In this document: one piece after another, positions 18,368 through 26,560 of the stretch | How the letters are laid out: every line of letters begins with the position of its first letter | How positions within the stretch are numbered: position 1 is the stretch's first letter | Notes under the pieces: model-generated | Seen by the model: the letters and a program-made list of their open reading frames with translations, nothing else | What the model was told of the DNA's origin: nothing | Database searches by the model: none | Position numbers and translations under genes: made by a program | NCBI GenBank assembly: GCA_019186825.1 | Contig: JABARP010000002.1 | Span: 62,001-126,000, forward strand | Source of the DNA: Pyrinomonadaceae bacterium | GTDB taxonomy: Bacteria > Acidobacteriota > Blastocatellia > Pyrinomonadales > Pyrinomonadaceae | DNA: 64,000 nt | Direction of reading: 5' to 3'

Positions 18368-18652
18368 ATGACGACATCGACGACAAAAACTGAAAACATT
18401 CATTTTCGTATCTCAGCGGACGTAAGGTCTCTGATCGAGAAGGCAATGCTTGTTTCGGGCCGTAGCTTAACCGAATTTGCCACAAGTTCTCTTATCGATT
18501 CGGCCAACGCGGTGCTCGAGCGGGAGTACACTACCGTTTTGTCGAATCGGGATCGAGACATCCTGCTTCAACTTCTTGACGCCGATGATGAGCCTGATCG
18601 GGGCTTGGTCGAGGCAGCGGACCTACATCGCCAGCTTGTGCTCTCAAAGTGA
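18368..18652 (+). CDS. DUF1778 antitoxin (TacA-like, ribbon-helix-helix)
   Basis: About 94 residues. The N-terminal half (ENIHFRISADVRSLIEKAM, then GRSLTEFATSSLIDSA) is the ribbon-helix-helix DNA-binding fold of DUF1778 antitoxins. The C-terminal tail, including LLDADDEPDRGLVEAA, would wrap and inhibit the toxin. I prefer ATG 18368 over ATG 18347, because the latter lies at or before the predicted transcription start. The stop overlaps the toxin's GTG start by four bases. Confidence 0.85.
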   Translation: MTTSTTKTENIHFRISADVRSLIEKAMLVSGRSLTEFATSSLIDSANAVLEREYTTVLSNRDRDILLQLLDADDEPDRGLVEAADLHRQLVLSK

Positions 18653-19143
18653 AATATAAGATCGAACTCCTCACCGCTGTCCACGATACTAACAGTTTTG
18701 AGTCCGGCGACGAGGCCAAGGACGTTTTTCTGCGGAGGTTTGCTCTTCAGAATACGAAAGGCGGTTTAGGTCGAACCTACGTCGCCGTCAAGCCTGAGCT
18801 GCCTGAAAAGATCTTCGGGTACTACACGATCTCTAGCAGCGCGGTGAAATTTGAAACTTTGCCGGCAACAAATCTTCCCCGCTATCCGTTGCCGGCTATC
18901 TTGATCGGCAAACTCGCAACTGACATTACCGTTCAAAACCAAGGCCTCGGTACCGCGCTGTTGTTCGATGCTCTACGGCGGGCAGCCCGTGTTGCGGAAG
19001 AGATCGGCATCTTCCTGGTCGAGATCCAGGCGGTCAATGAAAAGGTACGCCAGATCTACGAGCGACGTGGCTTCACATCAATGCAGGACGAGCCGATGAA
19101 GATGTTTATGAACCTAAAAAAGGTTCGAAAGCTGTTAGGATGA
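18649..19143 (+). CDS. GNAT-family toxin (TacT-like)
   Basis: 164-residue GCN5-type N-acetyltransferase. Known relatives paired with DUF1778 antitoxins (TacT, AtaT, KacT) acetylate the amino group of charged tRNAs and stop translation. QNQGLGTAL (residues 96-104) is the acetyl-CoA pyrophosphate loop and Tyr137 in QIYERRGF corresponds to the catalytic tyrosine of TacT. GYYTISSSAV and LPRYPLPAILIGKLA are family hallmarks. It starts with GTG, overlapping the antitoxin stop, so synthesis is coupled to the antitoxin. Which tRNA is targeted cannot be read from sequence. Confidence 0.85.
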   Translation: MKYKIELLTAVHDTNSFESGDEAKDVFLRRFALQNTKGGLGRTYVAVKPELPEKIFGYYTISSSAVKFETLPATNLPRYPLPAILIGKLATDITVQNQGLGTALLFDALRRAARVAEEIGIFLVEIQAVNEKVRQIYERRGFTSMQDEPMKMFMNLKKVRKLLG

Positions 19144-19242
19144 AGTGCGAGCAAAAAACTGCCTGGTGCGAAAAGCAACCAATCGGCACTCTGTTCCATC
19201 TGTACGGGCAGACCTTTACCGAATCCAAGAGAGGAAAATACT

Positions 19243-21492
19243 ATGAAGCGAATTCTCACACTGCTCCTTTTTTTCGTGTGCCCGACCTCGGGCCTTGCCC
19301 AAACAACGCGGGCTCGCAGGCCGGAGACGCCACAACGCGTAGCCGCGGCCGATGCTGTAAACACGTTGCCGATACGACGCGTGATCCTGTATTCGAACGG
19401 CGTTGCATACATCGAGCGACGCGGTATCGTCTCGGGAAATGCCGAGATCAACCTGCAGTTCAAACAGTCACAGGTCGATGATGTTCTTAAATCGATGATC
19501 GTTCTTGACCTCGGCCAAGGGAAGATCGGAGCAGTCAGCTACAATTCGTCGCAACCTGCAGCCGCCCGAATGACCGAAATTCCCTTCTCCGTGCAGCCGA
19601 TCGCCGGTGATGGCGGCGGCATCTCATCAGTGCTCTCGCAACTGCAAGGGGCAAAGGTTGCTGTCGTTTCCTCGAAAGGTGCTGCGACAGGCTCGATCCT
19701 GACGATCGAGAGAAAGCCCGTAAAGACCGACAAGGAAACGCGTACGGTCAGCATTCTGACCATAGCCTCTGAGTCCGGGGAGCTTTCGAGCTTTGACCTC
19801 GACGAGGTCCGGAGCATAAAGCTGATCGAGGATGGCACGCGGAAGGACGTCAACGAATTTGCGAACGCTGCTGCCTCTGCGCGGAGGCTCGACGCAAAGA
19901 CGATCACGGTAACCTCTCAAGGCTCCGGCTCCCGTGAAATGGTCGTAAGCTACACGATCTCTGCCCCGATCTGGAAGACGACGTACCGCGTCGTTCTCGA
20001 TCGCGAGGGCAAGCCGTTCTTCCAGGGTTGGGCGATCGTCGACAACGTGAGCGAAGAGGATTGGCGAGGCGTTCAGCTTTCGCTCGTCTCGGGTTCGCCT
20101 ATCTCATTCATTCAGCCGCTTCAGCAGCCTCTTTATCGCTATCGGCCGGTCGTGCCGATGCCGAGCGATCTTCAGGTCGAACCGCAAGTTTATGAACCTG
20201 AGAGCGGATCGGGCGATGGTTCCGGTAACGGTAATTTGACCTCGAAATTGATCAACAACCTTCCCAAGGGTACGACCTTCACTAACAAGCTAAAAGCCTC
20301 TCCGGGCGTTAAGCCCGAAGGCCTCTCGGGCGGATTTCAAGTTGATGGTGCAAGCGGTACAGAAAACACATGGGTCATTGAGGGACAGGAAGTGACCAAC
20401 GTCCGTACCGGTGTTCTGAATTCCAACAATAACTTCGTCGTGCCCGGAGGCGCTCAGACCTCTGTAAGCGATGCACTAACCGGGACGAGCTCCGGAGTCG
20501 ATACAGCAGCGAAAGGCGAAGAGATCGGCGACCTGTTCGAATATCGAATTGAGCAACCCGTAACAGTTTCGCGGGACCGCTCGGCACTCATCCCGATCGT
20601 CCAGACGAAGATGGATGGTGAACGCGTCGCAGTTTATAACGAGGCGGTGCGTCGCGATAGGCCGCTCAGCGGTGTTCGGTTGACGAACGGCACCGGACTC
20701 ACGTTCGAGAGCGGCAGCATTACCGTCATCGACGGCGACGCCTACGCCGGCGAGGCGTTAATGGAGCGGCTCAAGCCAAAAGAACAGCGGTTGATATCAT
20801 TCGCACTTGACCTCGGCACCCACGTACGCGTCCGCACGGAGGCCGAACGCGAACCGGCAAAACTCCTGAAGGCAGCAAACGGCATCTTCGAGGTACATTA
20901 TTTCCAGGGCGAGCGTAAAACCTACGAGATCTCGAATCAGACCGACAAACCGAAGGTCCTCTACATCGAGTATCCGGTACGGGATGGTTGGGAGATCGAC
21001 AAGGACGGCCCGCAGCCGGACTACACGACGCAGCGATATTACCGATTCCGCGTGCCGCTCGGCCCGCTTGAGGAGAAGAAGTTGACGATATCTTTGCGGC
21101 GGCCCCTGATGGATTCATACCAGCTGAGCAATCTCACTCAGGCCGACCTTACTCTCTTTACCCGGCGTGGCTATCTCAAGGATGAGGTGCGGACCAAGCT
21201 CGCGAAACTCATCGAGATACGAACTCGATTGGCGGCGATCCAGCAGAGCCTCGAAGCATTTGACGACGAGGTCGAGGCGATCGAGGGAGATCAGAAACGC
21301 CTTCGTGAGAATATAGAGGCACTGACCAAGACGCCCGAAGCAAAGGCATTGATCGGACGGTACATCGCCAAGGCAGGCGACCAGGAAACGCGTCTCGAGG
21401 CGATCGCAAAGGAACGCAAAGACCTTGAGGCCGAACGACAACGTCTCTTGACCGAACAAGCAACTGAGATCAAGAACTTTAATGTGAACTAA
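19243..21492 (+). CDS. Exported DUF4139 protein with a TonB-plug-like insertion
   Basis: 749 residues, signal peptide 1-20 (ending SGLAQ) after a good GAGAGG ribosome binding site. The N-terminal part (LPIRRVILYSNGVAYIERRG) and the middle SAPIWKTTYRVVLD, FFQGWAIVDNVSEEDW and YRYRPVVPMP match DUF4139 proteins. The C-terminal ~100 residues are a coiled coil (EVEAIEGDQKRLRENIEALT). Residues ~336-395 (LINNLPKGTTF through VDGASGTENT, WVIEGQEVTN and VRTGVLN) instead resemble the plug of Oar-type TonB receptors. The downstream paralogue has a Gly/Ser linker at this spot. Function unknown; envelope location inferred. Confidence 0.8.
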   Translation: MKRILTLLLFFVCPTSGLAQTTRARRPETPQRVAAADAVNTLPIRRVILYSNGVAYIERRGIVSGNAEINLQFKQSQVDDVLKSMIVLDLGQGKIGAVSYNSSQPAAARMTEIPFSVQPIAGDGGGISSVLSQLQGAKVAVVSSKGAATGSILTIERKPVKTDKETRTVSILTIASESGELSSFDLDEVRSIKLIEDGTRKDVNEFANAAASARRLDAKTITVTSQGSGSREMVVSYTISAPIWKTTYRVVLDREGKPFFQGWAIVDNVSEEDWRGVQLSLVSGSPISFIQPLQQPLYRYRPVVPMPSDLQVEPQVYEPESGSGDGSGNGNLTSKLINNLPKGTTFTNKLKASPGVKPEGLSGGFQVDGASGTENTWVIEGQEVTNVRTGVLNSNNNFVVPGGAQTSVSDALTGTSSGVDTAAKGEEIGDLFEYRIEQPVTVSRDRSALIPIVQTKMDGERVAVYNEAVRRDRPLSGVRLTNGTGLTFESGSITVIDGDAYAGEALMERLKPKEQRLISFALDLGTHVRVRTEAEREPAKLLKAANGIFEVHYFQGERKTYEISNQTDKPKVLYIEYPVRDGWEIDKDGPQPDYTTQRYYRFRVPLGPLEEKKLTISLRRPLMDSYQLSNLTQADLTLFTRRGYLKDEVRTKLAKLIEIRTRLAAIQQSLEAFDDEVEAIEGDQKRLRENIEALTKTPEAKALIGRYIAKAGDQETRLEAIAKERKDLEAERQRLLTEQATEIKNFNVN

Positions 21493-21521
21493 GCACCAGT
21501 CACAAGCTTAGATGATCCGCG

Positions 21522-21563
21522 AATGCCCGCAACGGAGGTAAATATGCCTCGATTGCGGGCATT
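21522..21563 (+). terminator. Strong hairpin after the first DUF4139 gene
   Basis: AATGCCCGCAA (21522-21532) pairs perfectly with TTGCGGGCATT (21553-21563), with a further GAGG/CCTC pair inside the loop. Only a weak T-rich stretch follows, so it may be a processing or stability hairpin rather than a full terminator. Confidence 0.5.
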
Positions 21564-21694
21564 GCTATATTTGCCGTTCAAATTCCGCAAACTCTTGTTT
21601 CATGCCGAAAGCAACCAAATCGGCCGCCCGTTGCATCTTGATAACGGCACAAAAAATTGAACCGGTCGTTGTAAATCAGAACACAAAAAATTCT

Positions 21695-23947
21695 ATGAAA
21701 TATCTTTCTGTCTTACTGGCTATAGGTGCGCTTGCATTCGGCACCCATACGCAAACCCGCAACGAAACACGCGAGTCGTCAAAGCAGTCGAACCCTTCTC
21801 CGTCCAGACTTTCCGCAACAACGCTGCCGATCAAAAAGATCGTTCTTTACTCGAATGGCGTTGCACATGTCGAGCGGCGCGGCGTCGTAACGGGCAACGT
21901 CGAGATCGACCTTCCGTTCAGGCAATCACAGGTCGATGACGTTTTGAAATCAATGGTCGTCGTCGATCGCGGCGAAGGCAACATCGGCTCGATCAGCTAC
22001 GGGTCTTCGCAGCCCGCCTCAGCGAGGACCGCAGAGATACCCTTCAGCGTCGATGCCGAAACTGAAGATTCCGAGGATTCCCGCGGCGGCCTCGCGAATA
22101 TCTTAAGCCAACTCCAGGGAGACAATGTCAGCATCACGTATGCAAATGGCACAGCGATCGGTGCCGTCGTCACCGTCAATAAAAAGGACGTGAGCGTCGG
22201 CTTAAAAGATGATGAGAAACGCACGGTGCCCGTTTACACCGTTGTCATCGGCTCACAAGCGGGCGAATTGACGAGCATCCCTCTGAACGAGATTCGAAGC
22301 GTGAAACTGCTCGATGCGAACACACGCCGCGACCTGAACGAATTCTCAGATGCGGTCGCCTCTGCGAGACGACGGGATTCGAAGACCATCACGATCACCT
22401 CAAAGGGTACCGGCCAGCGCGAGATCTCGGTCAGTTATGTCGTCGCGGCACCGATATGGAAGACGAGTTACCGTGTTGTCCTCGATGAAAAGGGTGATCC
22501 GTTCTTCCAAGGCTGGGCGATCGTTGACAACGTAAGCGACGACGATTGGCGTGATGTAGAGCTTTCGATGATCACGGGCTCGCCTGTTTCATTCATTCAA
22601 AACCTGCAGAAGCCGCTCTATCGCTATCGCCCGATAGTCCCAATTCCCGACGATCTGAATTTAACTCCGCAGATCTATGATCCGGAGGCGGGAAACGGGT
22701 ACGGGTTTGGTGAGGGAAATGGAGCGGGATCGGGTTCCGGATCCGGATCGGGCGATGGTAGCGGCAACGGTGGCTCGATAACAGAAAAGCCCGAACTCTT
22801 CTCTTCGGCGAACGGTAATTATATCGTCTCCTCCGGGTATAAAGGCTCTGGACTCAGCGACACGCTTGCGATCGACGATTCGGGGGTAAATACCGCTGCA
22901 ACCGGCGAAGCTGTCGGTGATCTTTTCGAATACAAGATCCTCGCGCCGGTCACCGTCGAGAAGAACCGTTCCGCCCTGATCCCGATCGTCCAAACCAGAA
23001 TGGAAGGCGAAAGAGTGTCGATCTACCGAGACGAGGCCGTGCCATCAGCGAAGGAAGAAGCCTCCACGGACGATGAACGCGAACTGACAGCGTTGCCAGC
23101 CAGCTCGTCACCGCGAGCACGTATTGGCCTGCGACTAAAGAACACGACCAATCTTACGTTCGAGGGCGGCCCGCTCACCGTCATGGACAGCGGAGCGTAT
23201 GCGGGCGAGGCATTGATGGAACGCTTGAAACCGCGCGAGGATCGCTTGATATCGTTTGGTATTGATCTTGGTACGCTCATCCGAACAAAAACGGAAGAGG
23301 ACCGCCAGCCCGCAAAGATCATAAAGGCGGTTGAAGGCGTGTTCCAGATCCACTATTTCAAGACGCTGAAGAAGACCTATTGGCTCTCGAATCAAACACC
23401 GAATCCGCGCGTATTTTACATCGAGCGTCCGGTGCGAAAGGGTTGGGAGCTTTCCGCTGACACGCCGAAACCGATCTCGACCACCGCGCGATTTTATCGC
23501 TTCCGTGTCGAGCTGAAGCCATTTGAAACGCAGCAGATCACGATCGGTGAGAACCTCGGGATGATGGACCGATATGAGCTGCGGACGCTTTCCCCCAAAG
23601 ACCTGCTCGCTCTCGTCGTCAAGAAGACGATCGACGAACCAACCCGCGCGAAACTCGCACCGCTTGTCGATCTGCGGATCAAGCTGAACGATATCGACCT
23701 GAAGATCGCACGCGGCGAAAAGGAGGCTGAGGAGATCGCCGCCGACCAAGCTCGTCTGCGTGAGAATATTGAGGCTCTGACCAAGACCAACGGTGCGAAG
23801 GATCTCATCGCTCGATATATTTCGCGAGCAAGCGAACAGGAATCGCGAATTGAAACGCTTTCAACCGAGCGTCGGGCGCTTCTCGCCGAAAAGGACACGC
23901 TTGAGAAGCAGCTCGCGAACGCCATAATCGACCTAGAGCTGAAGTAA
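21695..23947 (+). CDS. Exported DUF4139 protein, second paralogue
   Basis: About 750 residues from ATG 21695 (MKYLSVLLAIGALAFG, a signal peptide); the frame is open 31 codons further upstream but those residues do not fit. It is colinear with and clearly homologous to the preceding protein: KKIVLYSNGVAHVERRGVV, AAPIWKTSYRVVLDEKG, FFQGWAIVDNVSDDDW, QNLQKPLYRYRP and a C-terminal coiled coil. In place of the plug-like block it has a low-complexity Gly/Ser run (EGNGAGSGSGSGSGDGSG). The pair arose by tandem duplication. Unknown function, presumably envelope-associated. Confidence 0.8.
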   Translation: MKYLSVLLAIGALAFGTHTQTRNETRESSKQSNPSPSRLSATTLPIKKIVLYSNGVAHVERRGVVTGNVEIDLPFRQSQVDDVLKSMVVVDRGEGNIGSISYGSSQPASARTAEIPFSVDAETEDSEDSRGGLANILSQLQGDNVSITYANGTAIGAVVTVNKKDVSVGLKDDEKRTVPVYTVVIGSQAGELTSIPLNEIRSVKLLDANTRRDLNEFSDAVASARRRDSKTITITSKGTGQREISVSYVVAAPIWKTSYRVVLDEKGDPFFQGWAIVDNVSDDDWRDVELSMITGSPVSFIQNLQKPLYRYRPIVPIPDDLNLTPQIYDPEAGNGYGFGEGNGAGSGSGSGSGDGSGNGGSITEKPELFSSANGNYIVSSGYKGSGLSDTLAIDDSGVNTAATGEAVGDLFEYKILAPVTVEKNRSALIPIVQTRMEGERVSIYRDEAVPSAKEEASTDDERELTALPASSSPRARIGLRLKNTTNLTFEGGPLTVMDSGAYAGEALMERLKPREDRLISFGIDLGTLIRTKTEEDRQPAKIIKAVEGVFQIHYFKTLKKTYWLSNQTPNPRVFYIERPVRKGWELSADTPKPISTTARFYRFRVELKPFETQQITIGENLGMMDRYELRTLSPKDLLALVVKKTIDEPTRAKLAPLVDLRIKLNDIDLKIARGEKEAEEIAADQARLRENIEALTKTNGAKDLIARYISRASEQESRIETLSTERRALLAEKDTLEKQLANAIIDLELK

Positions 23948-23958
23948 CAAGCCAACAA

Positions 23959-24012
23959 ACTCTCGGCTTCTCTGTAGCGAACGCCGCCCTTTACTGCAGA
24001 GATGCCGAGAGT
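23959..24012 (+). terminator. Long hairpin after the second DUF4139 gene
   Basis: ACTCTCGGC (23959-23967) pairs with GCCGAGAGT (24004-24012). After one mismatch, TCTCTGTAG (23969-23977) pairs with CTGCAGAGA (23994-24002), giving about 18 bp of stem around a 16-base loop. No T-run. Probable transcript 3' end or RNA stabiliser. Confidence 0.5.
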
Positions 24013-24097
24013 CCAAAATCGACACACTGCTAAAGTCCGTTCTCATTCCTATTTGCGGCTCCTCGCATCTTCAAGATGACCCCATTTCGCCAATTCG

Positions 24098-24126
24098 TTG
24101 ATTTTCCACGGCTTTTGGCATAAAAT
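24098..24126 (+). promoter_or_regulatory. Sigma-70 promoter of the secreted protein gene
   Basis: TTGATT (24098-24103), 17-base spacer, TAAAAT (24121-24126). The gene starts 42 bases downstream and has an AGGAGG ribosome binding site at about 24155. Confidence 0.6.
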
Positions 24127-24168
24127 TAGAGTGAAATACTTATATTTAGATCGAGGAGGTCTTGTGTA

Positions 24169-24675
24169 ATGACTAGGTTTTCGCGTTTCATATGCGGTCT
24201 CTTGGGCAGTCTCCTGCTTTTTGCCGCCGCAAGCGCTGTTTCGGCTCAAGGTTCCGGCAGCGCAGCGACGCCAGCGGCAACACCGCCACCAAACGTTGGG
24301 ATGTCGGAGTTTCGCGGCATTAAGATCGGGATGTCAAAGGATGACGTCAAGAAGACCATCGATAAAGACCCAGTTGTAAGCGATGATTCCGGCTTTTATT
24401 ATGTATTCTCCGACACCGAAAGCGCTCAGATCAGCCTAGATGATAAAAAGAAGGTTCGAGCGATCGCCGTAATGTATTCGGCAGTCGACGCGTCAACACC
24501 GAAGCTGACCGACGTACTCGGTAAAGATGCAACGGTAAAGCCAGCGGCAGATGGGCAGGTTTACGATATGGTTCGATATCCGGAAGCGGGTTTTTGGATC
24601 TCGTACAATCGTTCCGGTGGCGATTCGCCGAGAGTCACGATAATGATCCAAAGGATCGATGTCGCAACGAATTAG
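24169..24675 (+). CDS. Secreted protein of unknown function
   Basis: 168 residues. Signal peptide ends in AVSAQG, followed by an Ala/Pro-rich linker. The compact core begins FRGIKIGMSKDDVKK, which recalls the first helix-turn of BamE/SmpA-type small domains ('G-(I/L)-K-(I/L)-G-M-(S/T)'), but the rest gives no clear match. AGGAGG before the start and its own promoter support a real, well expressed gene. It is convergent with the next gene. Confidence 0.7.
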   Translation: MTRFSRFICGLLGSLLLFAAASAVSAQGSGSAATPAATPPPNVGMSEFRGIKIGMSKDDVKKTIDKDPVVSDDSGFYYVFSDTESAQISLDDKKKVRAIAVMYSAVDASTPKLTDVLGKDATVKPAADGQVYDMVRYPEAGFWISYNRSGGDSPRVTIMIQRIDVATN

Positions 24676-24695
24676 CACCGAAGCTGGACCGCAAG

Positions 24696-26030
24696 CTAGA
24701 CCTTTATGTAGATGCTCTTTCGATAGAGCAGCCACATCAGAAAGAGCCAAAATAGAATAAAGCTGACCGCATACATCCATGAGGCATCGATAGGTTGCGC
24801 AATGGGGAGAAAGACATTCTTCATCACCCAGCCGTGAAGTGATATCGTCTTTTCGCCGTCTGCAACCCGGTATCCGTTCATCATGCGGGCAAAGAATCCG
24901 CTGAAGACGAAAAGCGCAATGGCATTCGCCCCGAAAACCTCGAAAGGCCATGCCCAGCGCCGAATGCCCTTTAGATCAATTAACCAGTAGCAGCAGCCGA
25001 GGAAGGTAAGTGCAAGCCCGGTCGTCGCGAGCACATACGAACTCGTCCACAACGCCTTGTTCATCGGAAACCAGCTATTCCAAATTAGTCCCAGAGCAAG
25101 CAGCACCGCCCCAAAGAAGAACATTCCGGCGGCCTTCTCATAACTTGCCGCAAAAGTGCCGCTCTCGCCTCCGTCGTTGCGTCGTCTGAGCAGCCAGGTT
25201 CCGGCAAGAACGCCAGAAATTGTCGAAACGACCGCTGGCAGGGTCGATAAGATCCCTTCGGGATCATATACCTTTCCGTAACGCCAAATATGGTTCTCCG
25301 TCAGGATCAGCCGATCGAGGTACGCGGCAAGGTTGCACGCCTTGTCGTTTAAACTCGTCACCTCGCATCCCGGAACGGGAATGAGTGTCATCGCAGCCCA
25401 ATAAGCAAGCAAGATCGCGGCAGAGATCGAAAGCTGCTGCTTCCAGGTCGTATGCAAAAAAATGATCGCCGTCACCAGATAGCACGCAGCGATCCGCTGC
25501 AGAACACCTGCGATCCGGAACGTGCTGTAGTCATAGCTGACGACGTTGTAGCCAGCGAGATTCATTCCCGCGATACCAAGCAGACCGATCCCACACAAAA
25601 CGCCTGAGAGAACGAACTTCCTGAGTAGCAATAGGAACAGCGATGCACAAAAGGTGAGCCAGATCGCAAGCTTTAGCCAGTCAGGCGCGTCCGTCGCCTG
25701 AAACTGGAAGAATGGCAGGATCGAGATCGACGCCCCGAGCAGATAGATCACCACCGTCCTTCGCAGTATCTTGCCGTAGCCTTTCTCAGATGTCCCTTTT
25801 GTTTTACCAAGTGAGATCGAAATCGAGACACCAACGATAAACAGGAAGAATGGGAATATCCAGTCCGTGGGTGTTAGCCCGTGCCATTCTGCATGCTCGA
25901 GCGGCCAATACGTGGGTGACGTGCCGGGATTGTTGACGAGCACCATCCCTGCGATCGTGATGCCGCGAAAGACATCGAGTGAAATAAGCCGTTTTGGACG
26001 CTCTTCAGACATCTCAAAAGGAATTACCAT
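24696..26030 (-). CDS. Acyltransferase-family membrane protein (NagX / heparan-alpha-glucosaminide N-acetyltransferase type)
   Basis: About 444 residues with ten or more transmembrane helices. RLISLDVFRGITIAGMVLVN near the start, then EHAEWHGLTPTDWIFPFFLF (with the conserved His of HAEWHG) are hallmarks of the DUF5009/DUF1624 family related to human HGSNAT, which moves acetyl groups across a membrane onto terminal sugars. ICAL-like cytosolic loops are short. The start may be ATG 26030 (overlapping the upstream stop) or ATG 26012 (MSEERPKR); neither has a strong ribosome binding site. Role in cell-wall amino-sugar recycling is inferred. Confidence 0.85.
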   Translation of the reverse strand: MVIPFEMSEERPKRLISLDVFRGITIAGMVLVNNPGTSPTYWPLEHAEWHGLTPTDWIFPFFLFIVGVSISISLGKTKGTSEKGYGKILRRTVVIYLLGASISILPFFQFQATDAPDWLKLAIWLTFCASLFLLLLRKFVLSGVLCGIGLLGIAGMNLAGYNVVSYDYSTFRIAGVLQRIAACYLVTAIIFLHTTWKQQLSISAAILLAYWAAMTLIPVPGCEVTSLNDKACNLAAYLDRLILTENHIWRYGKVYDPEGILSTLPAVVSTISGVLAGTWLLRRRNDGGESGTFAASYEKAAGMFFFGAVLLALGLIWNSWFPMNKALWTSSYVLATTGLALTFLGCCYWLIDLKGIRRWAWPFEVFGANAIALFVFSGFFARMMNGYRVADGEKTISLHGWVMKNVFLPIAQPIDASWMYAVSFILFWLFLMWLLYRKSIYIKV

Positions 26031-26560
26031 CCGTATCGTTCTCTTGTACGGGTGATGTGAGCAGTGTGATGCTTCGAATGCCAGGCGTAAAGAGCGATCG
26101 CTTTCTCGATCGTCCAAACCCCCGTTTCGGGGTGAATATATGCCTTTTGAAGGTCAGACGCCGAAAGAGAGCGAAGAAGAGCGACCCATCGTACGTGGAT
26201 GCCCTCAAGCATCGTCAACGATACCGCAACAGGCAGTTTTGAATCGGCAAGCTCGGCCCAGCGGTCTTCGAGGTACGGAACGATCGTCGGCGATGTGTCT
26301 TCAGTAAGTGCAAGCTTAAATCGTGTATATGACGTCGCGTGGCTATCCGCAATGTGGTGAACGGTCTGGCGCAGCGTCCAGCCGCCCGGACGATACTGCG
26401 TTGCAAGCTGTTCGTCGCTGAGTCCTTCGACGGCGGCCGCAAGACGTCGTGGAAGCTCGCGAAGGGTCTCGATGCGTTCACCCAACGCAGCCGGAGAGAG
26501 CTCGACATTCACATCGAATTCTCCGATCGGGTACCTGAGGTCTTCGCCCATACCGATCAC
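26024..26560 (-). CDS. DinB/YfiT-type metal-binding protein (putative thiol transferase)
   Basis: 178 residues of the DinB four-helix-bundle family. The YfiT/BstA subgroup transfers bacillithiol or acts as a metal-dependent hydrolase. LRYPIGEF at the start, WTLRQTVHHIADSH and the late AWHSKHHTAHI supply the three histidines of the metal site. The start immediately follows the dnaB stop, so it should be cotranscribed with dnaB. Substrate and thiol are unknown in this organism. Confidence 0.85.
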   Translation of the reverse strand: MIGMGEDLRYPIGEFDVNVELSPAALGERIETLRELPRRLAAAVEGLSDEQLATQYRPGGWTLRQTVHHIADSHATSYTRFKLALTEDTSPTIVPYLEDRWAELADSKLPVAVSLTMLEGIHVRWVALLRSLSASDLQKAYIHPETGVWTIEKAIALYAWHSKHHTAHITRTRERYGW

